Shown here: in pieces, positions 12,557 through 22,458 of the stretch
Numbering within the stretch: position 1 is the stretch's first letter
How the letters are laid out: the number at the start of each line of letters is the position of its first letter
Assembly: GCF_021347895.1 (NCBI RefSeq)
Contig: NC_067113.1
Location: forward strand, 5,809,489-5,873,488
Length of the DNA: 64,000 nt
Reading direction: 5' to 3'
Source of the DNA: Acanthochromis polyacanthus
Taxonomy: Eukaryota; Chordata; Actinopteri; Pomacentridae
Position numbers and translations under genes: made by a program
The notes under the pieces: model-generated
The model's input: only the letters and a program-made list of their open reading frames with translations
Databases searched by the model: none
Told to the model about the DNA's origin: nothing

Positions 12557-13081
12557 CCCAAAGAGACTTTTATTAGTAGACTTTTATTGAATTGAACAAT
12601 CATGACATTGCTGTTGATCTAATTGCTGAGGCAATTATGATGTGCAATTAACTTTGTTATGACCCCAAAAGGTGATCGAACTCATAGGGGAGCATCACAG
12701 CAAGGTAAAAATGTATTGTATAGTCAGTTTCAGAGTGCTATAACTGTTGTTTTTTTAAGTAAGGTGAGTATGTACCATTTCTCCCTCTGCCAACAGAGAC
12801 TCCTAGACCTCAGACCGGATCCCCCGCCTGTGCTTCCCAAGGTACAAATTGACCATGGTATTGATATTAAATAGAGATGTTGTTATGATGACTTATAGTT
12901 CTCTTTTCTTTGACACACAGCTCATTCCTCTGTAGGTCAGCGGCCAAAAACCCCAAAGATTAAAGGTAAATTAAAGCTATTGTGTCAGGTTTAGCAGTGT
13001 TTTTTGGGTGCATGTTTTTTTTTTAGAAGTTGTAAAACAGGCTATGATTTTGTTTAACAGCCAAAGTAAAGCATTACACTC

Positions 13082-13620
13082 CCCACTGAGCAATAGACAT
13101 CTTTAGACCTCTAGTCTAGAGCTGTGCAAATTCATCGATTTTATCGGTTAAACAAATACTTTATTCATGGAGACTTTAAAATATGCAAATTGAGTTTTTT
13201 ATATGGGGAAAAAAAGCCCCTTGTTCTGTTCTATGTAGTGTACTGTAACACAGTTGGGACTTTTAAAGGTAACTTTTGTTAATAATGTCAAAAAAGCCTT
13301 GCCTTGTTATAATAACAGTAGTAATAATAATAATATTAATCTTCTTAATGTTCTTTTGTTCTATTAATGTTCGTAAGGTATCTTTCATACAGTTATCAGC
13401 TGCATTTTCTTTGTAAAATTTTTATCTATTTTTTTAACAAGATTAAGGAAGAAAACATAGCTGAAAATCGTAAATCAAGTTTGGATTTAAAAAAGTCGGA
13501 GATTTAATATTTTGGCAAAATCGAGCAGCCGTAGTCTAGTCTAAAATGTTATACCTGAGGTCTAAAAATGAAAGTTTTTTAGACATCTAAATTTAGACTG
13601 GACCTCTAATTGACCCCCCA
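13082..13620 (+). mobile_element. short EnSpm-like block inside the EnSpm companion gene
   Basis: CCCACTGAGCAATAGACATC at 13082 repeats the element's left terminus, followed by TAGACCTCTAGTCTA. From 13532 the sequence matches the right-hand subterminal block near 15385 (TAGTCTAAAATG, GAGGTCTAAAAATGAAAG, TTTTTTAGACATCTAAATTT). The right terminus is degenerate, around 13600-13620. It may be a small non-autonomous relative inserted in an intron, or an internal copy of the terminal repeats. Confidence 0.6.
13120..13531. mobile_element. hAT-type MITE, 412 bp
   Basis: The 8-bp direct repeat TAGTCTAG flanks it (13112-13119 and 13532-13539). The ends are imperfect inverted repeats (AGCTGTGCAAATTCATCGAT and, in reverse, CGGCTGCTCGATTTTG), similar to the GGCTGCACGATTTT ends of common fish hAT MITEs. 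There is no coding capacity. Confidence 0.65.
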
Positions 13621-13777
13621 GTCAGTCTTCATCCATTTATTGTTTTGTTCTCTGATTTTGCAGCGAGGAAGAGGGTTTTCTCCTACCCCATGCCTGAAAA
13701 AAGTAAGAATGGAATAGCAACTACAATACAAATTGTTATTATGTAATTATTATTATGTAATCATTATTTTCAATCAG

Positions 13778-14784
13778 AGTTCCAGCAGGTGGTCGTGGAG
13801 ACCCTTATGTCAATCCTTGAGGAATTGAAAAACTTAAACGAAGGAAGGAACAGTGAGGAAGAGGGTCTTGGTCAGATACCAGTAAATACTGTTGCGGAGG
13901 TCGTGAGACTGTCCAGGGAAATGAAGAATCCCAGAATAAAACGCTCACTGGTAGGTCAAGATTGAGATGCTACAAATTATACAAAGTCCATACATTTGAC
14001 ACTCTTGTTAAGTTTATAATATTGTACAGATAAAATCGATGTGTCACGTTGGGGGAAAGGACTTCAAGACCTGTGCACGCAGGATCCTGGACAGGTACAA
14101 ATCCAATTTTACAAATGTGAAACTACACAAGACAGTGTAATGTTTAATGGTATTACTATGCTAGTGTATTGTATGTGTTTCTTATATATTCTATAGAGTG
14201 AATTGCAAGTGTAAGCATTATAAGATTTTCCTGTATGTTTGCTATCCTTTTCAGACTCTTCAGCAATGCCCTGCAGACACACTACAACCTGATGGGTGGA
14301 GGACATCAGGGAAAGAGGGCTATAAAAAAAAAAACGCCTTCTTTTCCGTGGTTGTCGGTAAGAAATATATGATTTATTATTAGATTATTAATATATATAC
14401 GTTACTAGTTATTCTATGTCATGTCACTGGTGTTATGTATCACATGAAGCAGTAAAGAATGAAGAATCCTTCTGGACAATACTATCTGATTTCAACTAAT
14501 GTTACCAATGTAAAGTCTGTATTTTTTTGTTGTTCTTGTTTGCAGAGAGTGTTTGCAGTCGTTTTCCTAATACCACAGAAGAACAAGTCGGAGCAGCTCT
14601 CGGGGATCACCGAAAACAGGCGCCAGCTCGATGTGGTGGGAGTAGCTACAGGAAACGCAGAACTTCCCCGCGCTCATTTTTTTCAAAAAGCCTCAGAAAG
14701 TTCTTTTTTAAAAAGTGTTTTTATAAAACAAGCGTTTTAATTTTAATTTTTTTTGTTTTTAGCATTGCGAAGCAATTTTCATAA
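13778..14784 (+). other. DUF4806-like domain, four coding exons
   Basis: Exons 13778-13950, 14030-14094, 14255-14357 and 14546-14784 carry the conserved tail. It opens with IPVNTVAEVVRLSREMKNP, then GGKDFKTCARRILDRLFSNA, then a shifted segment, then ESVCSRFPNTTEEQVGAAL and a basic tail. The order matches what I know of DUF4806 (a helix pair, then GGK and a C-terminal FP.T..EV motif). The function of the domain is unknown. Confidence 0.7.
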
Positions 14785-15355
14785 AACCTGTTAAAAGGTT
14801 GTTCAAAGTATTTATATGTATAGTTTTTGTTATATTTTTTACATTTTCATACTGTGTAATATTTTGTTGACTTTATTTGAATTGTTTTAATTTTACCAAG
14901 TTCCATGTTTAAATTTATGTTCTATTTGTTTAACATTAAAGAAAAATTATGCCAAGTCCAGGATTGTAATGGCTGTATTCTGAATGAATAATGTACTGTA
15001 ATTGCAATTACAGTCTACTGATGACAAATGTAGATTAGTGTTAAATTATGAAAAGGCATGACATTGGATTAAAAATGTATTGTGAAAGGTCCAGAAAGAG
15101 ACACATTGGCGTAATAGTCGGGACATCCTTAGAGTACATCAAGGTAAGAATTGCAGGTAATTTCTCATTTAGGCTTTTTTTTTGTGAGGTAGATTTTGGT
15201 CTACAGTACATTTTTTTGCTAGTTAAATTGTTATTGTGAATATTTTTTTATAAATTGACAAATTCTTATTAATTTATTAGAATTTGGGGAAAATATGCAT
15301 TAATGATTGTCAGTGTATTACGGTATTGATAGGAAACCACTGACTTTTTTTTTAG
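14785..15355. other. 3' non-coding part of the EnSpm element
   Basis: AT-rich sequence following the DUF4806 stop, with an ATTAAA polyadenylation-like signal at 14935-14940. No further coding exon was recognised. Confidence 0.5.
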
Positions 15356-15711
15356 GTCTAACAGACGTTTAATAGACGTCTATTAGACCTCTAGTCTAAA
15401 ATAGGTATACTAGAGGTCGAAAAACGAAAGTTTTTTTAAACGTCTAAATTTAGGATTTATGCTTAAAACTGGTCTACAAGAGGTCTAAAAATAAAATTTT
15501 TTAAAACTCTAATAGACGTCTAAGTGTATACCTGGGTTTATATTCGGTATAAGCATGAACGTCAGATAAACGTCTAAAATTTATACGTCTAAATTTATAC
15601 GTCTAAAAAACTTTCACTTTTAGACCTCTGATAGACCAATTTTAGACTAGACGTCTAAGGAACATTTAGACATCTTTTAGACGTCTTTTAGACCGAAAAA
15701 TGCTCAGTGGG
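15356..15711 (+). repeat. EnSpm right subterminal and terminal repeats
   Basis: At least a dozen copies of AGACGTCTA, AGACCTCTA or ATTTATACGTCTA-like words in both orientations end at GCTCAGTGGG. Several are self-complementary (TAGACGTCTA). The density is far above that of neighbouring sequence. Confidence 0.75.
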
Positions 15712-16198
15712 AATAGTGGACATACATCCGGCCGGGGCGCACTCATCTTTCCCCATTGAGTCTCGTTATAACTTTGACTTGCGCAGTTCGTTCCTCTTCA
15801 ATACAAGAGATAGGCTGACCGCGCCCTGCGGGTCAGCCCGCGCTGAACTGTCGCTCATCTTCAGCCACACAGAGTTCAGGAGTTGCAATGGTGCTGTGGC
15901 TCTGTACCAGCTCTTCATGAGCAACAATCTTCAGGACACCTTCTCAGAGACTGTGTCTCTCCTGAAGATCCTCATCATGACTCCAATAATGACAGCTGAA
16001 TCTGAGAGGTGCTTCTCAACACTAAAAAGAATCAAGACCTTCCTCAGGAACACGATGTCGCAGGATCGTCTTAATGCACTGGTCATGCTCTCTATGGAAA
16101 AGAAACTTGTCAGGGAAACCCCAGATTTTAACCATAGAGTCATTGAGAAATTTGCATGTCTCAAAGACAGAAGAGCAAAACTTGCATACAAAAAATAA
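15712..16198 (+). pseudogene. hAT transposase C-terminal dimerisation (hATC) fragment
   Basis: The open frame belongs to the outer hAT element, immediately right of the EnSpm end. It holds LKILIMTPIMTAESERCFST, then LKRIKTFLRNTMSQDRLNAL and LVMLSMEKKLV, the classic hATC motif of ZMYM1-like transposases, and ends ...RRAKLAYKK with a stop at 16196-16198. Upstream domains are missing: the sequence left of the EnSpm insertion (2136-2366) has no transposase coding. The conserved block is undamaged, so decay is mainly by deletion. Confidence 0.8.
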
Positions 16199-16423
16199 CA
16201 CAGAGAGGTGCTGGCTTTAATCTCTAAAATGTGAGGATTTACTTTTTTGTCATTTAATAATGTAAATAGAAATGTTAGTTGACACAAGTGGCACTTTAGA
16301 CTGAAAGTCTGTTGATTTTCATATGTTCTGAAATCTGAGGAATTACCCTTTTTCTTTATTTTCATTGTAAATATTTAATGTTAGTTGACAGAAGCACTTT
16401 GGGCTCAAAGCCTAAGATAAGAT

Positions 16424-16500
16424 AAGATAGGTTTTATTTGTCACATGCACAGTTATACATAGTATAATGCCTAATGGGTTCAGTATTTTTTTTTCAGGCA
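16424..16500. repeat. short GATAA-rich interspersed repeat piece
   Basis: A run of GATAAGATAAGATAGG followed by TTTTATTTGTCACATGCACA resembles a short repeat often seen in fish non-coding DNA. It is too short to classify. Confidence 0.35.
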
Positions 16501-17163
16501 AAGTGACAAATTTTTATTGCTTTGATCTTAAATATGCAGATTTGCTGTTTTCTCATTGTCATGTAAGGTTGTTAATGTAAAAGTTAGCTCACAGAAGCAC
16601 TGTCTGCTTTAAGCCTTATAGTTAGGGTTTTTTTTTTTAACAAAATGTCCAATGTTTGTTGGTTTCACAGGTATGGATTTGTTTTGTTTATTTGAGTATG
16701 TAAATATAAATATGTTGTTCCAAAGATTTTGCTGGACAGAAGAAGCACTTGGCACTCTTTGAAGCTGGAAAAATGAATTGTTTCTTTTTTACTTTTGAAG
16801 TAAAAAATAGATTTGCATATTTATACATTCTTAATTTGTTTAATTATAGAAAAGGAGATTTAAAGGGTTTGTGTGTACCAATTACACCTTATCTGGACCA
16901 AATCATATCAAACACTGGGGAGATAAATTCAAATTCACTAGCTGGTAACATTTACGTGCATTTAATTGTCTATTTGACTCAGCAGTAGTGCTCAGGTGTA
17001 CCCTCGTAGTGGTGCATAGTAATAGCACATCAAATGGCTGTGAACATAATTTACATCAATTCTTGTATTCTGGTGTTGCTGACTCTGCTATTTTGTTTGG
17101 TAAATTAAGTGCACCCCCCCCCCCCCCCAAGAGAAAAATTCACCAGCCGCCACTGTCACCCAC

Positions 17164-17230
17164 ACCCACTCATGTGAACACATCACCGCTGTCCTCCAAA
17201 ATCTCTACTGGCTTTTATGATTCTTAAGTT
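17164..17230 (+). mobile_element. L2-like LINE remnant, right part
   Basis: Continuation of the LINE broken at 2135. It reads THSCEHITAVLQNLYWL, the conserved segment after the palm of L2-type reverse transcriptases, then decays. Together with the left part it forms one older insertion. Confidence 0.75.
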
Positions 17231-18814
17231 TTTTAATATCTAATTTTGTTTACATTGCAATGAAAGAATGTTCTAGTGATAGCATGTCAGCCTACCCATT
17301 ATTAGCGAGTTGCAAGTGGTTTGCATCTTTACAGTGATTCTACCCAAAGTGCTCCACAGTGTTACTGTCCTTCAAGTGCATGTGCAAGCATGTACTCTTC
17401 ATAGAACCCAGAATGTTCTGGAGCAACAAAGCTTCAGTGTTTTGTTCAAGAAGCTTTCTGCTTTTGGATGAGTGAAAAGCACTGAACTTTAGTGCTTAGA
17501 AGGATGCTCTCAATCACTGATATTAAAAACAAACATGTTTATATGGCTGTGGCCTTTGTGCTGAAATGGAGGAAAGCACAGGTGAGTCTTTAGTCCTGGA
17601 GGAAGATATGTATGGCAAGCTGTTTGACAATTAATAGCTAGTCTGGATATGTATTACAAATATCCATAAATTAATGCATTTTAGTCAACAAAACACTTTT
17701 CACACTTTTCACATATCCATCCAAACGACTTTTCACTTATTCAGACATAATTTCAGATATTGACATTGTCATTCTGACATCACCTTTAGTACTCATGTCT
17801 GTAGGGTTTCTCCTTACAAATATCTACAATATAGCTGCAGACATTAAGGATGCACATTGTGGATGCCAGCAGCTGAATGAGGACGAGTATTAATTCCATT
17901 TTTCAGTGTAATTTTCACTAGTCATATTAAGATACCTACATAATACTTTGTATATTACAAAAATTAAGTTTGAACTGTTCACAATGACATTACAGATATC
18001 TTAAGCTTGAATTCTGCCTAGTGAAAATGTTATTACAGATATCCTGAATTGGAGTTTGACAAGTTTTGCAAGGTCAACAGAATGACGTGACAGCTTAAAT
18101 AAAATGAGTCACAGAGTAATTCTAACTAACCAAATGTTCATTTTAATTCCGGGGAGTTAAACTTTGCTGTTCAATGCGAAAGTTACTTCCCATAGGTAAG
18201 GAAGACTGTAAAGCTACAGACATAAACAGAACCGTGTGGACTTTGCAAAACAAAGCTAACTTCAGATAAAGCTAGCTGTTTATTGGTAAGTTCCCTTTTG
18301 CAACATGAATGATGTTATTGGTCACCAATATCAGCTAGAAAAACATGTAAAACTGTTCAAGAGAATGCAATGGATCTTGAAAAGAAATCTTTCTTTCTTT
18401 CTTTCTTTTTTAATGACACACTATGTGACTCAATCTGTCAACACCAAATTGCCCAGATTGGTGCAAAGTCAGTATAGCATGGCCCATCCCTTGTCGGCTC
18501 TGCAGATGTAATTTTATTGATAAATTTACACCTTTTCTTCTGAAAAAAGTAACCAACTATCATGTTGTTTAACAAACAAGACATACAACAGAAATGGCAT
18601 AGAATATATGAATCTTTAGCTGATTTTTATTGTAACTTTTGTACTGAAACAATTGTACATACATGTGATAATGATGACCTGATACCTTTCTACTGTATCT
18701 TATTAAATAAAAACAAAAGTTGCTGATACAAATGCAAAACTCAGATTGCACTGTTGTAGACAATCATGAAGGAAGAAGACAAGATAAAGACAAGAACTGC
18801 TACAATTCTACAAT
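17231..18814. other. no gene seen
   Basis: AT-rich sequence with short frames only. A small TTTC repeat lies at 18389-18408. I recognise no exon, RNA gene or transposon terminus. Confidence 0.45.
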
Positions 18815-19690
18815 TATATTTCGCTGATGCCTTTATCCAAAGCAATGTACATCTGAAAGTAGATAAAGCACAAGCAATGATCTAGTCAGGAGAAAACAAC
18901 ATGGATAAGTGCCATAAAACAAGTTCAAGTGTGATAATAGGACCTTGGTGCCTACAGGCAGCACAGATGTAATAGGAATTTAAAAACATTTTTTGCAGTC
19001 TGTCAAGTATAAAGGCGTGCAGTGAAGAGCTGGGTTTTTCCTTAAAGACTGAGAGAGACAGTGCAGATCGAACAGAATTTGGCAACTCGTTTCACCACCA
19101 GGTAACCACAGAGAAGAGTGTAGCTATCGACCAGTCCTGTCGTGGTGGTTGTATCAGGAGCTCTTTGTAGTGAGTGGGAGGAAGTGTAGATCTGAATGAG
19201 AGAGTTCAAGTAGGAGGGAGCTGTTTTCATTTGACATGCAAGTGTCAGAATTTAGAATTTTAGAAGCCAATGAAGTGATCTGAACGACGGGGTGACATGC
19301 TGTTTTTGGCTGGCTGAAAACCAGACGTGCTGTTGCATTCTGGATCATTGATATTGACCATGCATGTGGGGAGGCCTGCCACTGAGGAGCTACAGTAGTT
19401 GATGACTGATATTACGAGAGGGAAGGGTGTGATGTTTCTGATGTCTCACAGGATGAATCGACACGACCGAGCAATAGAGGATACATGAGCCTTTCTGGCA
19501 CACTTTGTGGATTGAGTTTTGTCGATTAAAGCTGGATGTTGATTTTTTATTCTGTAGAGGGACTGGCTGTGATGACAAGGAGCTCAGTCTTGGACAAGAA
19601 CTGCTAAGCATCAGTAAGTCTTTGAAAGACTGAGCTAGAATACTCATATATACTTTTTTTTTTTTGTCTGCATTTATTCTCATTGTTTAA
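18815..19690 (-). mobile_element. LINE 3' fragment, minus strand, L2/jockey-like group
   Basis: On the minus strand several short frames give the end of a reverse transcriptase and its tail: IQNATARLVFSQPK, APDTTTTTGLVDSYTLL, and a WWRNELPNSVRSALSLSVF-like segment. The piece ends near 18815 with TTGGATAAAGGCATCAGC, close to the common fish LINE/SINE tail. Frameshifts and stops are many, and the 5' part is absent. Confidence 0.6.
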
Positions 19691-20145
19691 CTCCATGGAA
19701 GGGGTGTCAACACTTTATGAGATTAATGCATATTTTAGTCTTGCAGCCAAATATTTTATTATTTAGTGCATGCGTGTGACCATCACCAGCCCTCCCTGAA
19801 AGCTAAGCTGACACTCTTTATTACATTTCCCTGTTTAAGAGCCAGGGAGGGCAGTGCTACACCTCAGTGGTGATGTGAGGGGAAACAAAGGGGTGGACAG
19901 GACGAGAGGGGACGGACAAGGACAGGGACTAGCAAGCGGTGCTATTACAGCTGAAGAATATCAGGTGTTGTGTTATTCCCAACTAATAATTACCCATCAA
20001 TAAGACAAACAAACAAACACATACACAAGAGAACAGAAAAACAAACAAACAATAAGTGAATAATTAGCCAGACAGTACTGAACACCATAGTTGTGGGTGT
20101 CATGTTAGTATAGAGTGGAATGGGCCAGAAGATACTAGAGGAAGA
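19691..20145. other. no gene seen
   Basis: No reading frame or RNA recognised. An A/C-rich tract (ACAAACAAACAAAC words) lies at about 20004-20052 next to the GC-rich block. Confidence 0.4.
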
Positions 20146-20149
20146 TACT

Positions 20150-21000
20150 AGAGAAAAGAGAGAGGGTTTCGTGTGAGATTAGACTCTGGAGAGAGTCTCA
20201 GCACATTCCGGCGGGTCCCAACACTGCTCAACAGCGGAACTCGACAGGAGCTGGTGGGACCTGAGCAAACATGCACATGCAAGTGTGAAAGACCCCGAAG
20301 CCCAGAACAGCCATCACAGCAATGCAGTGCCAAGCCGACAGGGCACCCCCCCCACAGGCCAAGGAGCCACAGGGCAGCGCCCCCAGAGAGCAACCGGGGC
20401 CACCGCGTACCACACGGACCCCGAAGACAAGAGGGCGCAGCTACCGACACCCCCAGCACGCCAGACCGACCCAGGCAGCCCGGGGCAAGACCCCCGAGAC
20501 CCCACCCACCCCACCACACCCCCGGACGGCACCAGGCCCGGGCGGAGGCCCCCAGCCAGCAGAAACTGGACTCCAGTGGGGGCACGCAGGCCAGGATCAA
20601 GGCCTGTGCCCAGGTGGGCCAGAGCCACCCCCCCAGAGAGAACACCCAGCCCCCGCACCAGACCGCCCGCCCACAGAGGGCCACTGGCCCCCCACGGGAG
20701 AGGGAGAGGGGCGAGGAGTGGCGAGGAGTGGCGGGCAGGCAGGAGAGGAGGGAGGAGGAGGGTAGCGGAGCAGGAAGGGACAGGGGAGCAACGGAGGGGT
20801 CGACCCACCCCAAGCCCCAGGACCAGCCAGGCGCCCCAGAGGAGATCAGCCGCCGACACCCCGAGGTCCAGGGAGAGCGTGCAGACCCAGTAGACCCAGA
20901 GCACAACGGGGGAGACACCCGAGACATCCACCACCAGGGAGAGGGGCACAAGCCACCCCGACCCTGCAGAGTCAGAGAGCAACCCCGGGAACCATAGAGA
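20150..21000. repeat. GC-rich, strand-skewed low-complexity block
   Basis: The plus strand is rich in C, A and G with very few T. As a result long frames stay open on both strands (274 aa at 20173-20997 plus, 291 aa at 20148-21023 minus) without any recognisable domain; they read as Pro/Arg/Gln- or Trp/Gly/Leu-rich filler. I do not call them genes. The block lies just beyond the 3' end of the minus-strand L1-type LINE and could be part of a repeat family. Confidence 0.55.
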
Positions 21001-21186
21001 AAGGACACCACCGGTGCATGCATACGGTCTTGAAGTCCATGGTGCTATCAATCTTTGAGAATTGGAGTGTTAATAAACTGAAATAAAGCAGAGGAAAGTT
21101 AGACCATATGCACAGACAGAACAGGTATTACCTTTTTTTTTTTTTAATAATGGAGGCAGTGGCATACGCCCACATACAAGCAGGAG

Positions 21187-22458
21187 CTATAGGTTAATAT
21201 TTAATGAATTAATAAATGGAGACCATTTTTCTTTAAATGAGTCCAATTGTTTTTTCCGGGTAGCAGACATTCTCTCCAGTGAAATGTGTTCTGTGAGGAG
21301 GTTCAGCCAATGGATGATGTTGAGGGCTTTCTTATCTTTCCAGTTAACTAAAATAGTTTTTTTGGCAATAGCGATAGCTGCAAGTGTGGGTTGGATGTGG
21401 ATGTCCGGTAAGGCTGTTAGCGTTAGGTCACCAATTAGGCAAATGTTCGGGGAATGTGGAATCCCACAGCCCAAAATATCGGAGAGTTTCTGTGTGATGA
21501 GTGCCCAGAATTTATAGACAGGTGTACATAGCCAAAGAGCGTGAAAATATGTGTCAGCCATGTTTTGGGTGCATTGAGTACATGTGTCTGAGTTTGAGAA
21601 GCCCATTTTATATCATTTATATTGGGTTATATGCGTTCTATGAAGAACCTTAAATTGGATCAGTTGTAAGTTGGTATTTTTTGTCATTTTAAATGTGTTT
21701 ACACAGATCTGGGTCCAAAAATCAAAGTCAAAGGATTTGGACAAGTCTTCTTCCCATTTGTGAGTTGGTAGGTGAATAGACTCCGTCTTTGAGAGTAAAC
21801 TATAAATTTTTGAGAGGTTCTTTTTGTTTCTTGGAGACAGTTTCATAATGCATTTGACAAATTCAGGTGGCTGTAAATCAGTTGGCTGTGGATTAGACTG
21901 AAGCGATGGAATTCTACTTGTAAATGTCTTCTTTACCTGTAAGTAGTGGAGGAAGTTTCCATTTCTTATTTCAAATGTTTGGAATAAGTTTGTATATGTC
22001 CTAAATATGTTATCATCAAAAAGGTGGTGGAGGTGGGTGACTCCTCTCTCTGCCCACGTCCTGAAATAAAGAGCTATTTTATTGTTTGCAAAATCAGGGT
22101 TGTGCCAGATTGGGGAGAGTATGCTGGGTTTTAATTGGGAGCCTGTGACCTCCAACGTTTTCCACCAAGCAGACAAGGTGGAGGCGATCATTGGGTTCTT
22201 GAAGCAGGAGTGATGTTTAAGGGCAGAAGTGATAAAGGGCAGGTCAGAGATTTTGATCTGGTTACAATCTAATTGTTCTAATTCCAGCCAGGAGTTATAT
22301 TCTACATGTGGATGAATCCATTTGGTGATATACTGAAGTTGGTTGGCTAAGTAATAATACATGAAGTTGGGGGCTCCCAGTCCCCCTTTCTGATTTATTC
22401 CTCTGGAGGGTGGCCAGACTGATTTTAGCCTTTTTGTTCTTTGAATAGAATTTACCAA
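21187..22458 (-). pseudogene. LINE ORF2 C-terminal region
   Basis: Two minus-strand frames (21613-22458 and 21187-21606) continue the LINE product after the reverse transcriptase. They contain GGLGAPNFMYYYLANQLQYI, WEEDLSKSFDFDFWTQIC, QLIQFKVLHRTHITQYK and then CTQCTQNMADTYFHALWLC, the end region of L1/Tx1-like ORF2. A stop separates the two, close to 21607-21612. Confidence 0.75.

Larger units (their letters stand above)
7846..14784 (+). pseudogene. EnSpm companion gene of about 20 exons with C-terminal DUF4806-like domain
   Basis: Exons by GT/AG sites and phase: 7846-7909 (ATG 7849), 8017-8079, 8242-8298, 8410-8466, 9047-9112, 9199-9240, 9352-9411, 9619-9686, 9876-9968, 10196-10261, 11255-11305, 11405 to about 11440, 12672-12704, 12797-12841, 12921-12965, 13664-13702, 13778-13950, 14030-14094, 14255-14357, 14546-14784. 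The product starts MSQRKTTRVVKKKTF, is rich in Pro, Ser and Arg, and ends in a DUF4806-like region with VGGKDFKTCARRIL and SRFPNTTEEQVGAAL. Nearly all early introns are phase 1. Two frame problems exist: exon 9619-9686 is not a multiple of three, and the A-run near 14324-14335 is out of frame with the next exon. The exon at 11405 has lost a clear donor next to a hAT insertion. A likely ATTAAA signal lies at 14935-14940. I infer an accessory transposition protein. Confidence 0.7.
2367..15711 (+). mobile_element. EnSpm/CACTA-like DNA transposon, about 13.3 kb, two genes
   Basis: The left end reads CCCACTGAGCAATAGACGTC from 2367. The right end finishes TGCTCAGTGGG at 15711, giving an 11-bp perfect terminal inverted repeat (CCCACTGAGCA) that contains the CACTG typical of EnSpm/CACTA. 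A 2-bp AA lies just outside both ends, which fits a short target duplication but is weak evidence; with CACTG as the exact end, the flanking triplets differ. Subterminal regions are packed with TAGACGTCTA-type repeats. Inside are an intact Tnp2-like transposase (5319-7292) and a multi-exon DUF4806-like gene (7846-14784). Two hAT-type insertions and a short EnSpm-like block have entered later. It sits within a hAT element. Confidence 0.8.
2136..17155 (+). mobile_element. hAT transposon interrupting the L2-like LINE and itself split by EnSpm
   Basis: The left end begins CAGGGGCAGCTGG at 2136, and the right end finishes CCAGCCGCCACTG at 17155, an imperfect inverted repeat. Perfect 8-bp direct repeats TCACCCAC flank it (2128-2135 and 17156-17163), as expected for hAT. 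Removing the element with one repeat joins the two LINE pieces in frame (LLTH then THSCEHITAVLQNLYWL). The element's own DNA is about 231 bp on the left and 1.44 kb on the right. The right part encodes the C-terminal hAT dimerisation region (15712-16198). The N-terminal transposase exons are missing, so it was probably an internally deleted, non-autonomous copy before EnSpm entered. Confidence 0.85.

Noticed and set aside
12192..12595. Short GC-rich plus-strand frames
   Set aside because: They lie within the non-autonomous hAT element, opposite its BED-type finger remnant, and have no motif.
2367..15711. 3-bp target duplication for EnSpm
   Set aside because: With CACTG as the exact end the flanks are ACC and GGA, which do not match; only a 2-bp AA remains if the longer CCCACTG end is used.
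15707..16198. Host hAT-domain gene
   Set aside because: It is the C-terminal part of the outer hAT element, within its inverted ends and without upstream domains.
20148..21023. Open frames of 274 aa (plus) and 291 aa (minus)
   Set aside because: They follow from skewed composition: long frames are open on both strands at once, with low-complexity products and no domain.
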